Shown here: positions 48,501 to 55,779 of the stretch, piece after piece
Numbering within the stretch: the first letter of the stretch is position 1
Layout of the letters: each line of letters begins with the position of its first letter
NCBI GenBank assembly: GCA_037349105.1
Contig: JAYJMM010000026.1
Coordinates: 930,001 to 994,000 of the forward strand
Direction: 5' to 3'
Length of the DNA: 64,000 nucleotides
Source of the DNA: Limnomonas spitsbergensis
Lineage: Eukaryota; Chlorophyta; Chlorophyceae; Chlamydomonadales
Translations under genes and position numbers: made by a program
The notes under the pieces: model-generated
What the model was told of the DNA's origin: nothing
Seen by the model: only the letters and a program-made list of their open reading frames with translations
Database searches by the model: none

Positions 48501-49337
48501 ACCCTTCCTTGTGCCGCAGTGCGCTTGCCCTCACCTCCTCCTTAGCCTATATGGCTACCTCCATTATGCCATTAAAGTTGTTGCGGCCCCCTGTATGTAT
48601 GTTACCTCTTATGTATGCAGGCTGCTAAGGGCTGCCAGGCATGTGCCCTCACCTCCCTGCCTCACAGACCGCCTCCATCCTCCCCCCAATCTGACATGAC
48701 CCCTGTTCCAATCTCCTGCCATTTCCCCATGCAGGCCGCTTACGGCCGCCAGGCGCTAGCCCTTACCTCCTTCTTCGTTTATCTGGGATTGGGATTGGGC
48801 CTCCTGGGGAGCACATTGGCCCTCCCGTTTGGGCTGTACGTCATTATCTGCCAGGTATGGACACTTCCCAGATAACCCCTACCTTGGGCCTGCTTGGGAG
48901 CTCATTAGCCCTCCTGCATGAATTATCCCTCATCATCTGCTCAGTGGGGGCAGCCAGGGGTTAAATGAGGACGCGTGTGTCATAAAACCCGGGCATGATT
49001 GCGACTGGAAATTTGAGACGCTGCTTGTCAACACCCATTTGTGTGTTTGATATTCGAGCCACGCTCATCCATGTTAGATGTCTTGGTCCATCCTGGGTCC
49101 ATCCCCATTCGTCCATCCCCCTATGTCCATCCCCATTTGTGTATCTCCTTACCCTTTCCTTGTGTGGGAATGTAGCGTACCTCAGAGAAGCACATCCGGG
49201 ACAGCGTCACTCCGACGGGCAATGGGCGGGAGGTGGCCACGCTGGCCGCAATCGCGGCGGCCGTCCTCGTGCTGCTCCCGCTAGCTCCGGAGCTTGCCGA
49301 CTCGCTGGGTGTGGGGGAGACAAACCCCTTCCTGTGA
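36553..49337 (+). CDS. EGY1: EGY1-like plastid site-2 (M50) metalloprotease
   Basis: Eleven exons join in phase: 36553-37107, 37665-37736, 38869-39144, 42235-42338, 42601-42838, 43461-43628, 44834-44917, 47307-47546, 48089-48256, 48735-48854, 49176-49337 (TGA); about 728 residues. Land-plant EGY1 is a thylakoid intramembrane zinc protease needed for chloroplast development, and the family cleaves substrates within the membrane. Residues 1-65 are Ser/Arg-rich, like a transit peptide. Then come an acidic linker, LKDAAFGPLTFWVTE, a GLLIRGNLR block, YEVFMVEDEDNEG, the zinc motif VAHEAGH (HExxH) at about residue 552, VGSFGAITPF, AAAGPLGG, LVIAGWCGL, the second motif NALPVGCLDGGR, the block ALPFGLYVIICQ, and an acidic C-terminus. 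All catalytic residues are present. Exon 3 may start at 38980 instead. Introns hold minisatellites, a MITE, a 2-kb inverted-repeat element and many exon-edge echoes. Confidence 0.9.
37155..37215 (+). repeat. Downstream echo of EGY1 exon 1 end
   Basis: AAATTGAGATTCAGATGCTG and AGGATCGTCAAGATGGTGTGATG repeat the exon end and donor ACATTGAGATCCAGATGCAG and AAGATTGTCGAGAAGGTGTGATG (37072-37114), about 85 bp apart, with similar following intron sequence. Confidence 0.9.
38869..38979 (+). repeat. In-frame duplicated start of EGY1 exon 3
   Basis: CCCAG|GATGTGAACACCTTGCGCTC and its neighbour CACCAG|GATGAGAATGCCCTGCGACG (from 38980) are two copies of the same acceptor and exon start. They encode DVNTLRSYDELLKSFAT and DENALRREFDELLKSIAT. 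Both are phase 0 and the stretch between is open, so either acceptor gives a viable protein, differing by 37 residues. Confidence 0.85.
39307..39440 (+). repeat. 26-bp tandem repeat, five perfect copies
   Basis: CATGTTGGGTCACTCAACTG + TACCAT is repeated five times almost without change, in EGY1 intron 3. The lack of divergence implies recent expansion. Confidence 0.95.
39735..39835 (+). repeat. Dispersed repeat (copy 1)
   Basis: TTGCTTTGCCCTCCCTCATA + ATTAACGATGTTTGGGGTTG + AGGGATCCAT matches 63921-64000 with few changes, and both end in GC(T/C)GACGCCA. A decayed third copy may lie near 37818-37875. Confidence 0.75.
40100..41115 (+). repeat. 40-bp minisatellite in EGY1 intron 3
   Basis: There are about 25 copies of TGTGTTGCATGAGACATGAG + TATGACGCATGGTGCATCAG. 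Two alternative cores, GCATGAGACATG and GCTTGGGACATG, are interspersed, giving a partial 80-bp higher-order pattern. The array stops just before a MITE at 41168. Confidence 0.95.
41168..41360 (+). mobile_element. 193-bp MITE with terminal inverted repeats
   Basis: The ends ACAGTGTTTCCTTTTTCG and CGAAAAAAGAAACACTGT are near-perfect inverted repeats. The element is flanked by the duplicated target TGCGCT (41162-41167 and 41361-41366). It has no coding capacity and a GC-rich interior. Related copies lie at 63245-63431 and, inverted, at 29061-29253. The superfamily is not certain. Confidence 0.85.
41596..41665 (+). repeat. Short 24-bp repeat
   Basis: About three copies of CTTGCCATGGCCCATGCACT-type units (CTTGCCACGGCCCATGCA, CTTGCCATGGCCCATGCT, CTTGCCATGGCCCATGCA). 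Confidence 0.7.
42866..43137 (+). repeat. Three downstream echoes of EGY1 exon 5 end
   Basis: The true exon end near 42788-42838 reads GCTGGGCCTACTGGTGATTG + GGTCTTGTTTGCAG|GTGAG. Copies follow at about 42866-42936 (TGCTACTGCTTGGGTCATGT + ATGCAGGTGAG), 42990-43050 (GGCTGCTGATTGGGTCATGC + CTGCAGTAGAG) and 43090-43137 (CTGTTGCTGATCGGATCCTG). They decay with distance from the exon. Confidence 0.9.
43659..44053 (+). repeat. Three downstream echoes of EGY1 exon 6
   Basis: GACAACCTGGACAGTGACAT + GAGGCCACCGGGGCTGGAGG repeats exon 6 (43519-43568) closely. Weaker copies follow at 43805-43880 (GATGCCACCGGGTATGGCGG) and 43968-44053 (ATGCCAGTGGGTCTGGAGGG), the last ending with GGCAGTGCAG|GTTGGG like the real donor. 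Confidence 0.92.
44042..44222 (+). repeat. Minisatellite whose unit contains an exon end and splice donor
   Basis: There are four to five copies of about 40-55 bp: GCAGTGCAGGTTGGGAGTGA + TGGTCTAGGGGAGGGGGGG. The first ten bases are the last ten of EGY1 exon 6 (GCAGTGCAG|GT). Poly-G lengths vary. This links exon-edge echoes to minisatellite formation. Confidence 0.9.
46032..46047. repeat. Perfect 16-bp palindrome
   Basis: CGCGCGCTAGCGCGCG, preceded by AAAAATATC repeats, lies inside the 2-kb inverted-repeat element. Confidence 0.85.
46083..46765. repeat. Internal inverted repeat of about 70 bp
   Basis: GCGAAGCTCGATCCTGGGGG + CAGAAACGGGTGCTGACG (46096-46133) returns in reverse complement at 46712-46753 (CGTCAGCACCCGTCTCTGCC + CCCAGGATCGAGCTTCGC). 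Both copies adjoin a GACGTTTC(A/G)GGGC(C/T)CCAAC block. Confidence 0.8.
46152..46263 (+). pseudogene. Captured C-terminal exon fragment
   Basis: After an acceptor-like GACGTTTCAG at 46150 the frame reads Gly-Pro-Asn-Ser-Tyr-Thr-Phe-Pro-Glu-Ala-Arg, then PGWFSPEGSVLEPAEEEDDY and a stop after AEYF. The composition and acidic tail look like the last exon of a real protein, but it does not belong to the EGY1 frame. It lies inside the inverted-repeat element, so it may be a gene piece picked up by a transposon. The source gene is unknown. Confidence 0.45.
47775..48012 (+). repeat. Three upstream echoes of EGY1 exon 9 start
   Basis: The true junction is GGACAGGGATCGCTGTTGCT + GGGCGGTATTGCTCGCGC (48083-48120). 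Earlier copies: GGCAGGGATCATTGTTGCTG + CGCGGCATTGCTTGTTC (47962-48000), CCGGGATCCCTGCTGCTCGG + CAACACTGCTCGCGC (47890-47924) and a weaker GGCAGGAAGGCATTGCTCAT (47802). The pyrimidine tract (TCTCTGTC..CCTC) is duplicated with them. Confidence 0.88.
48508..48665 (+). repeat. Upstream echoes of EGY1 exon 10 start
   Basis: TATGCAGGCTGCTAAGGGCT + GCCAGGCATGTGCCCTCACCTCC (48614-48656) and the weaker GCCGCAGTGCGCTTGCCCTC + ACCTCCTCC (48516-48543) parallel the true CATGCAGGCCGCTTACGGCC + GCCAGGCGCTAGCCCTTACCTCC (48729-48771). Confidence 0.85.
48882..48945 (+). repeat. Downstream echo of EGY1 exon 10 end
   Basis: TTGGGCCTGCTTGGGAGCTC + ATTAGCCCTCCTGCATG, then TCATCATCTGCTCAG, repeat the exon end TTGGGCCTCCTGGGGAGCAC + ATTGGCCCTCCCGTTTG, TCATTATCTGCCAG. 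Exon 10 therefore has echoes on both sides. Confidence 0.85.
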
Positions 49338-50829
49338 TGACAGGCGTGCCGATGATGAGCGTTCTTCATGCAGAGCATTTTTCTAATTCCGTATTCCACT
49401 CTCTACACGAAATGACCTAGGGTTTCGTCTTAATATTTTAATTCAAGCATTTAAAGGGTTGACGCAATTGTTGACGCTATCCGGGGAGGGGAGGGGAGGG
49501 CGTCAAATATCCATCACATAATGAAAATGTGCAACGAACCCTGGCTGACCCCCACCCGCCCGCCTTCGATTCCGAGTCAATTACGTTTTACTCCCGTTCC
49601 AAGTAAAACCTTAATTTTTACTGCTGCAAACGTCTCTACCCAAATCGGGAAAACGATGCCCAACCTACAGAAAGGGACAAGAGCTGACAGGAGGCCAGAA
49701 AGGGAGCTGTCTGGACACTAAGAGGGCAAAGGGCAGAGAAAAACTTGAGACATAACTCCCCACCCACAAAGACACCACTCCCAACGAAGCAGCCAACCAA
49801 AAGGCCCAAACTACCCCTAGGCCCGCACAACACAAAGCAACAACAGTAAGGAGGACACGCAACTTTATCGATATACCTCTTAGCAAGTCTTTATCACCCA
49901 CAGCTACTTATACTATTGTGTGGGTTAGGCGCCCACGCGGCTGAGCCTTTTTGAGCAGGGCTCAGAGGTGTAACGTCATTGACTATTGCGAGGATGTGGA
50001 ATGTAATCCTGGAACCTAGCTATGATGACAGCATGTCGGTCAATATACTGTAGGTACCATATTGTACGAGCCTAACGAGTGACGACTGTCTATTTTTGAC
50101 ACTTTCCTTTTCTTTTGACTTTACAAGGTGTGAGCGGAGGTGTGAGGCCGGCCGCACAACCCCAGGAAACTTGAGACACTACTATACTTCATGTTAATAA
50201 CGTTACACCTCTGGGCCCGCTCAAAGCTCGGCCGCGTGGGCGCCCAACTGTTCAGAAGGGAGTAAAGGAGGAACTAAAAGGAAGAGAGGGGGAAAGGAAC
50301 AAAAGGAGAGGCCGGGAAGGCAAAACAGACCAAGTCCAACAACTGAGTTCCACTAGAGACTAGCCCTCAACAAAGCCTCTAAGAAAAGTCAAGGAAAGCA
50401 GGCGTATCCCACCCCTGCTTGGCCGCGAGGGCGCTCCACTGATCAGAAGGGAGAAGAGAAGAAACTAAAAAGGGGGCAAACAACAACATACTATACTTCA
50501 TGTGTCAGCAGTTCTCAATCGACCCCAAACCATGCCGATCCATACAGCGAAACATGATGAGCGTTCAGGTAGGTTTTGCAGGCTCGAGAAGAAAGCAACG
50601 CAAACAAAATAGGGCATGCCCTCGTCGCGCTAGAGGCTCTACTAATTATCACGCAGGATTATACCCCCCGCTTACACTTTGTGTGGACTTGTGGTATGTG
50701 TGGCGCTCCTTTTCGGGGGCTTCGGCTTCCTCGCTAGTGCATGTAGATTTGTCGATTCTTATTTCCTCATCGACGTTTCTGTCAGGTATAAAATGCTGGC
50801 TGCTCAGAAAGGTGTGTGCGAGCGTGCAT
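49338..50829. other. Intergenic region rich in dispersed repeats
   Basis: It contains a second copy of the 35.6-kb dispersed repeat (49640-49850) and LINE-tail modules at 49925-49975 (GGCGCCCACGCGGCTGAGCC), 50205-50250 (ACACCTCTGGGCCCGCTCAA) and 50419-50445. The final 300 bp should hold the promoter of the next gene. No specific signal is proven. Confidence 0.5.
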
Positions 50830-52479
50830 ATGCGCCTTTTGGAAAGCATACACGATAACAACGGCTCTCGATCCGCAGGAACCAACGTCAGCCATTTGAA
50901 TTCTCGATCGTCTCAGAACCTCCCAGGGAGCCGGGTCAGACTTGTGTCACGACCACGATCGCGCCAGCTCTGCGTCTCAGCAAGGTCGGCAGCACTCGGC
51001 TGATCCAACGGATCTCCCAGTAGCAGTCGCCCGCTGCTTCAATAACGCCCTCATCGATTTCAGCCCTGCATCTACATTTTTAATGTCCTTATCCCTTTAC
51101 AGGGCGGAAAGTGACAGGAGTGACAGCTTCTTCTCCGGGTTCGTGCTAGGCGGAGTCGTCTTTGGAGCGCTGGGGTTCCTGCTGGCACCCCAGGTGGGAC
51201 CCTCAGCTCAACAGCAAGCATGCCAAGGACACCAGCACTATAATAGGCTGCTGTTCAGGCACAAGCCATGTTGCTTACAGGCACACATTTCTGATCCAAA
51301 GCTCGCTCATGCCTGCCATGCCACCTAGTTGCGGGTGTGGCCTGCGAACTCGCCAGAGGGCACTTAGCAAGAGGTGCTATCCCAGGCATTGCCGTAGGGG
51401 ATAAAAGGCCGATGCTGGTCAAGTTGTCGAAGAGCTCAACCAAGTGAGGGATACCAGATAACCTCAGTCTTTCTGCCAAGCCCTGTCCTTCCCAGCCTTG
51501 AGAATAACAAAATACACCTACTTAAAGACCGGTGTTTCTTTACCTGCCACCCTCATTAACCTTGCTTCCAGATTTCTAAGGCACTGCTGAGCGATGATCA
51601 GCGGCTGCGGATGCCTCGCTTCCTAGAGGACGAGGTCAAAGACCCTGAACAGACAAAACAGGACCTGTTTGACAAGATCGCGCAGCTAAACGCCTCGATC
51701 GATGACGTCTCGAGCAAGCTCAACACTGCAGGTATGAGCGTCCTGATAGATCAGCCTTTCCAGGGATGGGAGCTCGACGAGAGTTCAACAGGATTTGTTT
51801 TGCCAAATAGCGCAGCTCAATGCCTCAATTGATGACATCACAAGCAAGCTTGGCAGTGTTGGGCTCTGACACCCTAAACGGGCTTGGGTGTCACGTTAAG
51901 TGGTCTGCTACATTCTAAAACTGAAATACTGACTGAAGAAATGAAAAATCGTGTAACAAGGCCGACCGTCATGGCCGAAAATTGCCCTACCCTGAAGCTG
52001 GTGAGGGCGCCTGATGGTGGTGGCATCATTCCTCCACTTCTTACGCCTGGGTTATCCAATTCAGCTACACCGCAGCCTATATTGGAGGGGGGCTCATGCA
52101 GCAAGCCTGTTTATCGGGTCATCCTGACTGCCGGTCAAGGTCTGCTCCCAATTGGTCAAATCATCCCTGACTAGCGGCTTGCTGAAGGTGGTCTGCTTTG
52201 CACGCTCATGTACACGGCTAATCGCAACAGCTGAGATAAGCCTGACCCTTGTGTCCCTCAAGCACATTATAGTGTTTTCACCCTTCCGGCCAAAGCTTGC
52301 TTGGCAGCCTTGCACCTAGCAGCCTTGCTTCTGCATCTGCTTGGGTAGGCTGTGCTTGACAGCTCGCCCTGCTCAATGCACATTTACAATTTTGAGTATG
52401 AAAAGTTGTCTCCAATGCTTGCCCCGCAGGTGGTGGTGCCGTTTCGCCGGTCGCGGAGGCCATGAACATGAAGTCTTAA
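50830..52479 (+). CDS. Small plastid membrane protein, AT1G42960-like
   Basis: Exons 50830-50984, 51103-51193, 51572-51731 and 52430-52479 (TAA) join with matching phases into about 151 residues. Exon 1 gives a Ser/Arg-rich leader ending RQLCVSAR, typical of a plastid transit peptide (Val-x-Ala before the cut). Exon 2 is one membrane segment, SFFSGFVLGGVVFGALGFLL, then APQ. Exon 3 begins ISKALL and carries RFLEDE and the conserved coiled stretch KIAQLNASIDDVSSKL. This order (segment, APQ-I, basic/acidic linker, N-x-KI-x-QLN-x-AID-x-VS) is that of land-plant proteins such as Arabidopsis AT1G42960, reported from the chloroplast inner envelope; function unknown. It lies 1.5 kb downstream of EGY1 on the same strand. 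The start is the ATG nearest the leader; an upstream one is possible. Confidence 0.7.
51785..51868 (+). repeat. Downstream echo of exon 3 of the AT1G42960-like gene
   Basis: AGCGCAGCTCAATGCCTCAA + TTGATGACATCACAAGCAAGCT repeats CGCGCAGCTAAACGCCTCGA + TCGATGACGTCTCGAGCAAGCT (51679-51720). The copy still encodes AQLNASIDDITSKL before it decays. Confidence 0.9.
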
Positions 52480-52565
52480 GCGATAGAGTTGTGGCAGTGA
52501 CAGCACATGTTGTTCCTAACGGCAGCCTTCTGCTGGCTCACACAAGGGACCTCAAAGCAGCGCAG

Positions 52566-52687
52566 ACAACAACTCCATCAAGGAGGTGACGTCCTTCAAC
52601 AAGGTCTGGGAGCCACTTGAGACGGCCAAGCTTGTCAGCGGGATCCTCTTCCTAGCTAGGATGGGGATCCAACTGACAGCCTCCTGA
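52566..52687 (+). CDS. Alternative or additional terminal exon
   Basis: An acceptor GCGCAG at 52560-52565 opens a phase-1 compatible frame, NNSIKEVTSFNKVWEPLETA then KLVSGILFLARMGIQLTAS, and a stop at 52687. It can join directly to the exon ending at 51731 and would replace the short 52430-52479 end. The peptide is protein-like and may contain a second hydrophobic segment. Whether it is used is unknown. Confidence 0.4.
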
Positions 52688-53459
52688 TACAACCAAGGCA
52701 GCAGCAGTTGCTTTTTAGCAGCAGAGCCCCCCCTGTTTGTTTGGCTAAAATGACTGCACTTGCCAGAGCGGCTGATAAATCAAGCCTCGTTTATTTCGGC
52801 GTGTACCGTAGTGAGCAAGATCAAGCGTTGTGATTGTTGTAGTTCTGAGCAGGGTCGGGTGCTATGTGTTGCACTGTCCCGTGAAGTGTGTTGTACTTCC
52901 ATTTGCATTGTGATGTTCTGTCACTGTTTGGTGTCCAGAGGGGGGGGGGCCCTTTGTTGCACGGTCACCTGTTGGATGTCTTTAGATCCCCGATGTGACC
53001 CGAAAGATTCTTCGTGTATCTGAAGGGTCTCATTGTCACTGTTGTACCGTCATGCTATTGTATGCCTTTGCAACTGGAAAATAGTGTCTTTAAGAGGGTG
53101 TTTCTTGCGCATCAGGACCCCTTCGACAGACCTGGGCAGCCACCACTGGGCCAAAGTAGGGGGGCAGAACCTTGACCGGTGTATGTCCGGTGGCTGCAGC
53201 AGCAGGCACCTTAACCAGAATCACCCCAGCCGCAGGTCGGGAAGTACTGGTTGTAGCTGAAGCACGCGAAAATACATTTTTTTTGTCTCGCTGATCCTCG
53301 TCCGCATCCTTTGCATTGCAACCACTGCATTGTTGCTGCACATGCTGGTTGATTTCTTTTCTATTGCTTCCGTCGATCGAGGGGAGGGGGTCTAACGTGA
53401 ATAAAAAAAACCAGCATACAAAAAATGTGCAATGATCCTTGAAACCCCTACCGAACCAA

Positions 53460-53660
53460 GTCAATGACATTACACCTCTAGGCCCTGCACAAGAGGGCTC
53501 AGCTCGGGCGCCCATCAGTCTGGTTGGGAGGGGTGGGGGGAATATGGCGAGAAGGAAGACAAGGGAGAAGGATGAGATGCATCTCCCCCCAAAAGGAAAG
53601 ACAGTCCGAAGACTCACCTGCCCCTCTAGTGTCTAGCCTTGAACAAGTCACAAGAAAAGA
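53460..53660. repeat. LINE-tail module
   Basis: ATTACACCTCTAGGCCCTGC and GGGCGCCCATCAG are followed by GGAAAGACAGTCCGAAGACT and TAGCCTTGAACAAGTCACAA. The same words appear in the LINE untranslated regions at 6975-7260, but here in a different order, which suggests a rearranged copy. Confidence 0.5.
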
Positions 53661-53789
53661 TGAGCACTATGAATTATAACCCCCTTGTAGCACTTGCCCT
53701 TAAGGAGTGCTAAATAGGAAAGATAGTGGTACGTCGCTGGTGGTATCCATAGTCCATACCCAAAGGATGGCGGTGTGGGGGGGGAATGC

Positions 53790-53975
53790 CTAGTGCCTGG
53801 CAGCCAGTCAGGATTTTGCCCATTTACAAGAAGGCAACCCCCTTGACCGAAGTAATTATCGACCCATCGCCATCACTTGTGTGTTGTACCGGCTGTATGC
53901 TAGCATGCTCACTACCATCACTGATGAGTGCGCTCGCTTGCACAGTCACATCCCTCCTGAGCCTCCCATCCTTGC
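53790..53975 (+). pseudogene. Reverse-transcriptase finger-region fragment of a LINE
   Basis: In two frames the strand encodes WQPVRILPIYKKATP, then after a one-base shift NYRPIAITCVLYRLYASMLT. This is the W-x-P...P-x-YKKG...NYRPI start of non-LTR reverse transcriptases. It is broken by a frameshift and ends abruptly where the minus-strand LINE below begins. Confidence 0.7.
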
Positions 53976-55400
53976 CTGCCTGGTAAAGCTGGTGAAAGTC
54001 TGAAGCACTGTTCATAGGACCAGCCCCCCCGCTCCTAAAGTGCCGCCTTAATGCTAGGGCATTGAAAGCAAGCATGGGGCGCGTCCCCATATCCCCTAGC
54101 CCAGCATCGCTGGCAGTAGCGAGTGTGATGCTGCTGATCATTGCGTCGTCTTATAATGTCGGCTGGGCTGACCACTGCGAGTCGCAGCCTTAGGTTTGTG
54201 CACACGGGCACACGCCCATTTGCTAGTGCAGCCCCAGCGTGCACCAAGGCGGCGCCTGCCGTAGGCTGTAACCAGGCATGGTAGGCGGCCGCAGACCTGT
54301 GTTCTGTGGCGTGGTCCCTGGCTTCCCCCCGGCTGATCACCTCCAACTGCACCCGCTCATAGGCTGCGTCCACTAGCGCTAGTGCCTCTGTACTAACGGG
54401 TGGAGGCTGTAGGTCAGACGGTGCCTGATGCAGTTTGAGGACGGCTTCTCCCCGCTCCAGCTCCTCCAAGGCATCTAGCAGTTCACTGCACCCGTTGCGC
54501 TCTCCAGTGCTCTTTCTGAGTGCAAGCTGCATATCGGCCGCCATGGCTGCTGCCATGAAAGGGCTGTCCTGCTGTGCTGTCGGCGCTACCGCTGCAATGT
54601 AGAAGCGGAGCATGTGGAGCCACCAACCTCGCTGTAACGGTTGGATCTGTGGCTCCTTTATGACTCCCCAACTTGAGGCGGAGGTACGTAGCCCCGCTGC
54701 CTGGTACAGATGCTGGATGAAGCTTTACTGCATCTTGCTCTAGAGATATCGCCATGGTCAAAGGTGACCGGTGGCCCACACCACATTACCGTAGTTGGCT
54801 GCAGGCGCTGCGTACGTAGCTGATAGCCGGATGCGTGTTGGCAGATGATGCCTCAGATGCAAATTGGAAGCGATGTGGCGGACATGATGCAGCGCGGCAG
54901 CTAGAGGCGCCTCTCTTGCATGCATGACCTTCTTCATACTGCCGTTTTCGTGTTAAATGATGCCCAAGAACTTGAATTCCTGGACACACTGCAACACTGT
55001 TCTATCTGAGCCATACACGCAGATACGGGCTGGATGCCGGCACTGCACTGCTAAGCAGCTGCAATACTCCAAGATCTCTGTCTAGCTGACGTTGACCTGG
55101 AGCTGTTTATCTGCCGCATTTCATGCAGGGTATCTAGCTGGCGCTGCAGCCCTGCCAGGCTGCAGCTATCAGGGAGAGATCATCCGCATATAACAAGCAC
55201 CTGAGTTGTCGCCCCGCCTCCAGCAAAACCCCTTTTCCTGGGCACTTGGCTGCGATCAGGTCCAGCAGGTCGCTGATGTAGTGGCTGAAGAGCAGGAGGC
55301 TCATTGGGTAGCCCTGCTTGCACAGACCGTAACAGTCCCGTAACAGGCCTGGAGGCATGTGAAGGTGCTTGGACTTATGCTGCCACGGCTGTCCCAAGGG
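53976..55400 (-). mobile_element. Degraded LINE, minus strand
   Basis: The frame 55397-55134 contains LCKQGYPMSLLLFSHYISDL and LRCLLYADDLSLIAA, the QG-x-PMSPLLF and YADD catalytic motifs of a non-LTR reverse transcriptase. After frameshifts, 54600-54000 gives the C-terminal zinc region (RYCQRCWARGYGDAPHACFQC) shared with the LINE tails at 1-228 and 7465-7824. Several stops make it non-functional. Confidence 0.75.
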
Positions 55401-55779
55401 TTTGCAGACAGGGCAGACCCTGGGGCAGACTGGGAACTGTCAAGGCGGATCAGAAGACATAACGGCAGGATATGAGGGTTTGCGAGATAGCAAGCAAATG
55501 TGAAGAAGAGATTAAAAGTTTCATTGCGGGCTCCATGTGAACGCAAAAGTGACTGAAATTCGAATCGGGCTCTGACTGTGTTCGAACCCAACCCAGATTT
55601 CGCTCCCGAGTGTGAACGGGCCCTAAACGAAAGCGGACTTATACCTTCTGAATGTCTCCCCTACTTCTTCCTTGGATGGCAATGACACTGAATTGAATTC
55701 ACCTCCGATCACGCAATTTTGCTGGTTTGGCCAGCGTGCTAGGTCCTGCTATGCAAGGGGTTTAAATGCGGAGAATCTA

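Noticed and set aside
53786..55400. 5' inversion (twin priming) as explanation of the opposite-strand LINE pieces
   Set aside because: The inverted reverse-transcriptase piece lies on the 3' side of the minus-strand LINE, not on its 5' side as twin priming predicts.
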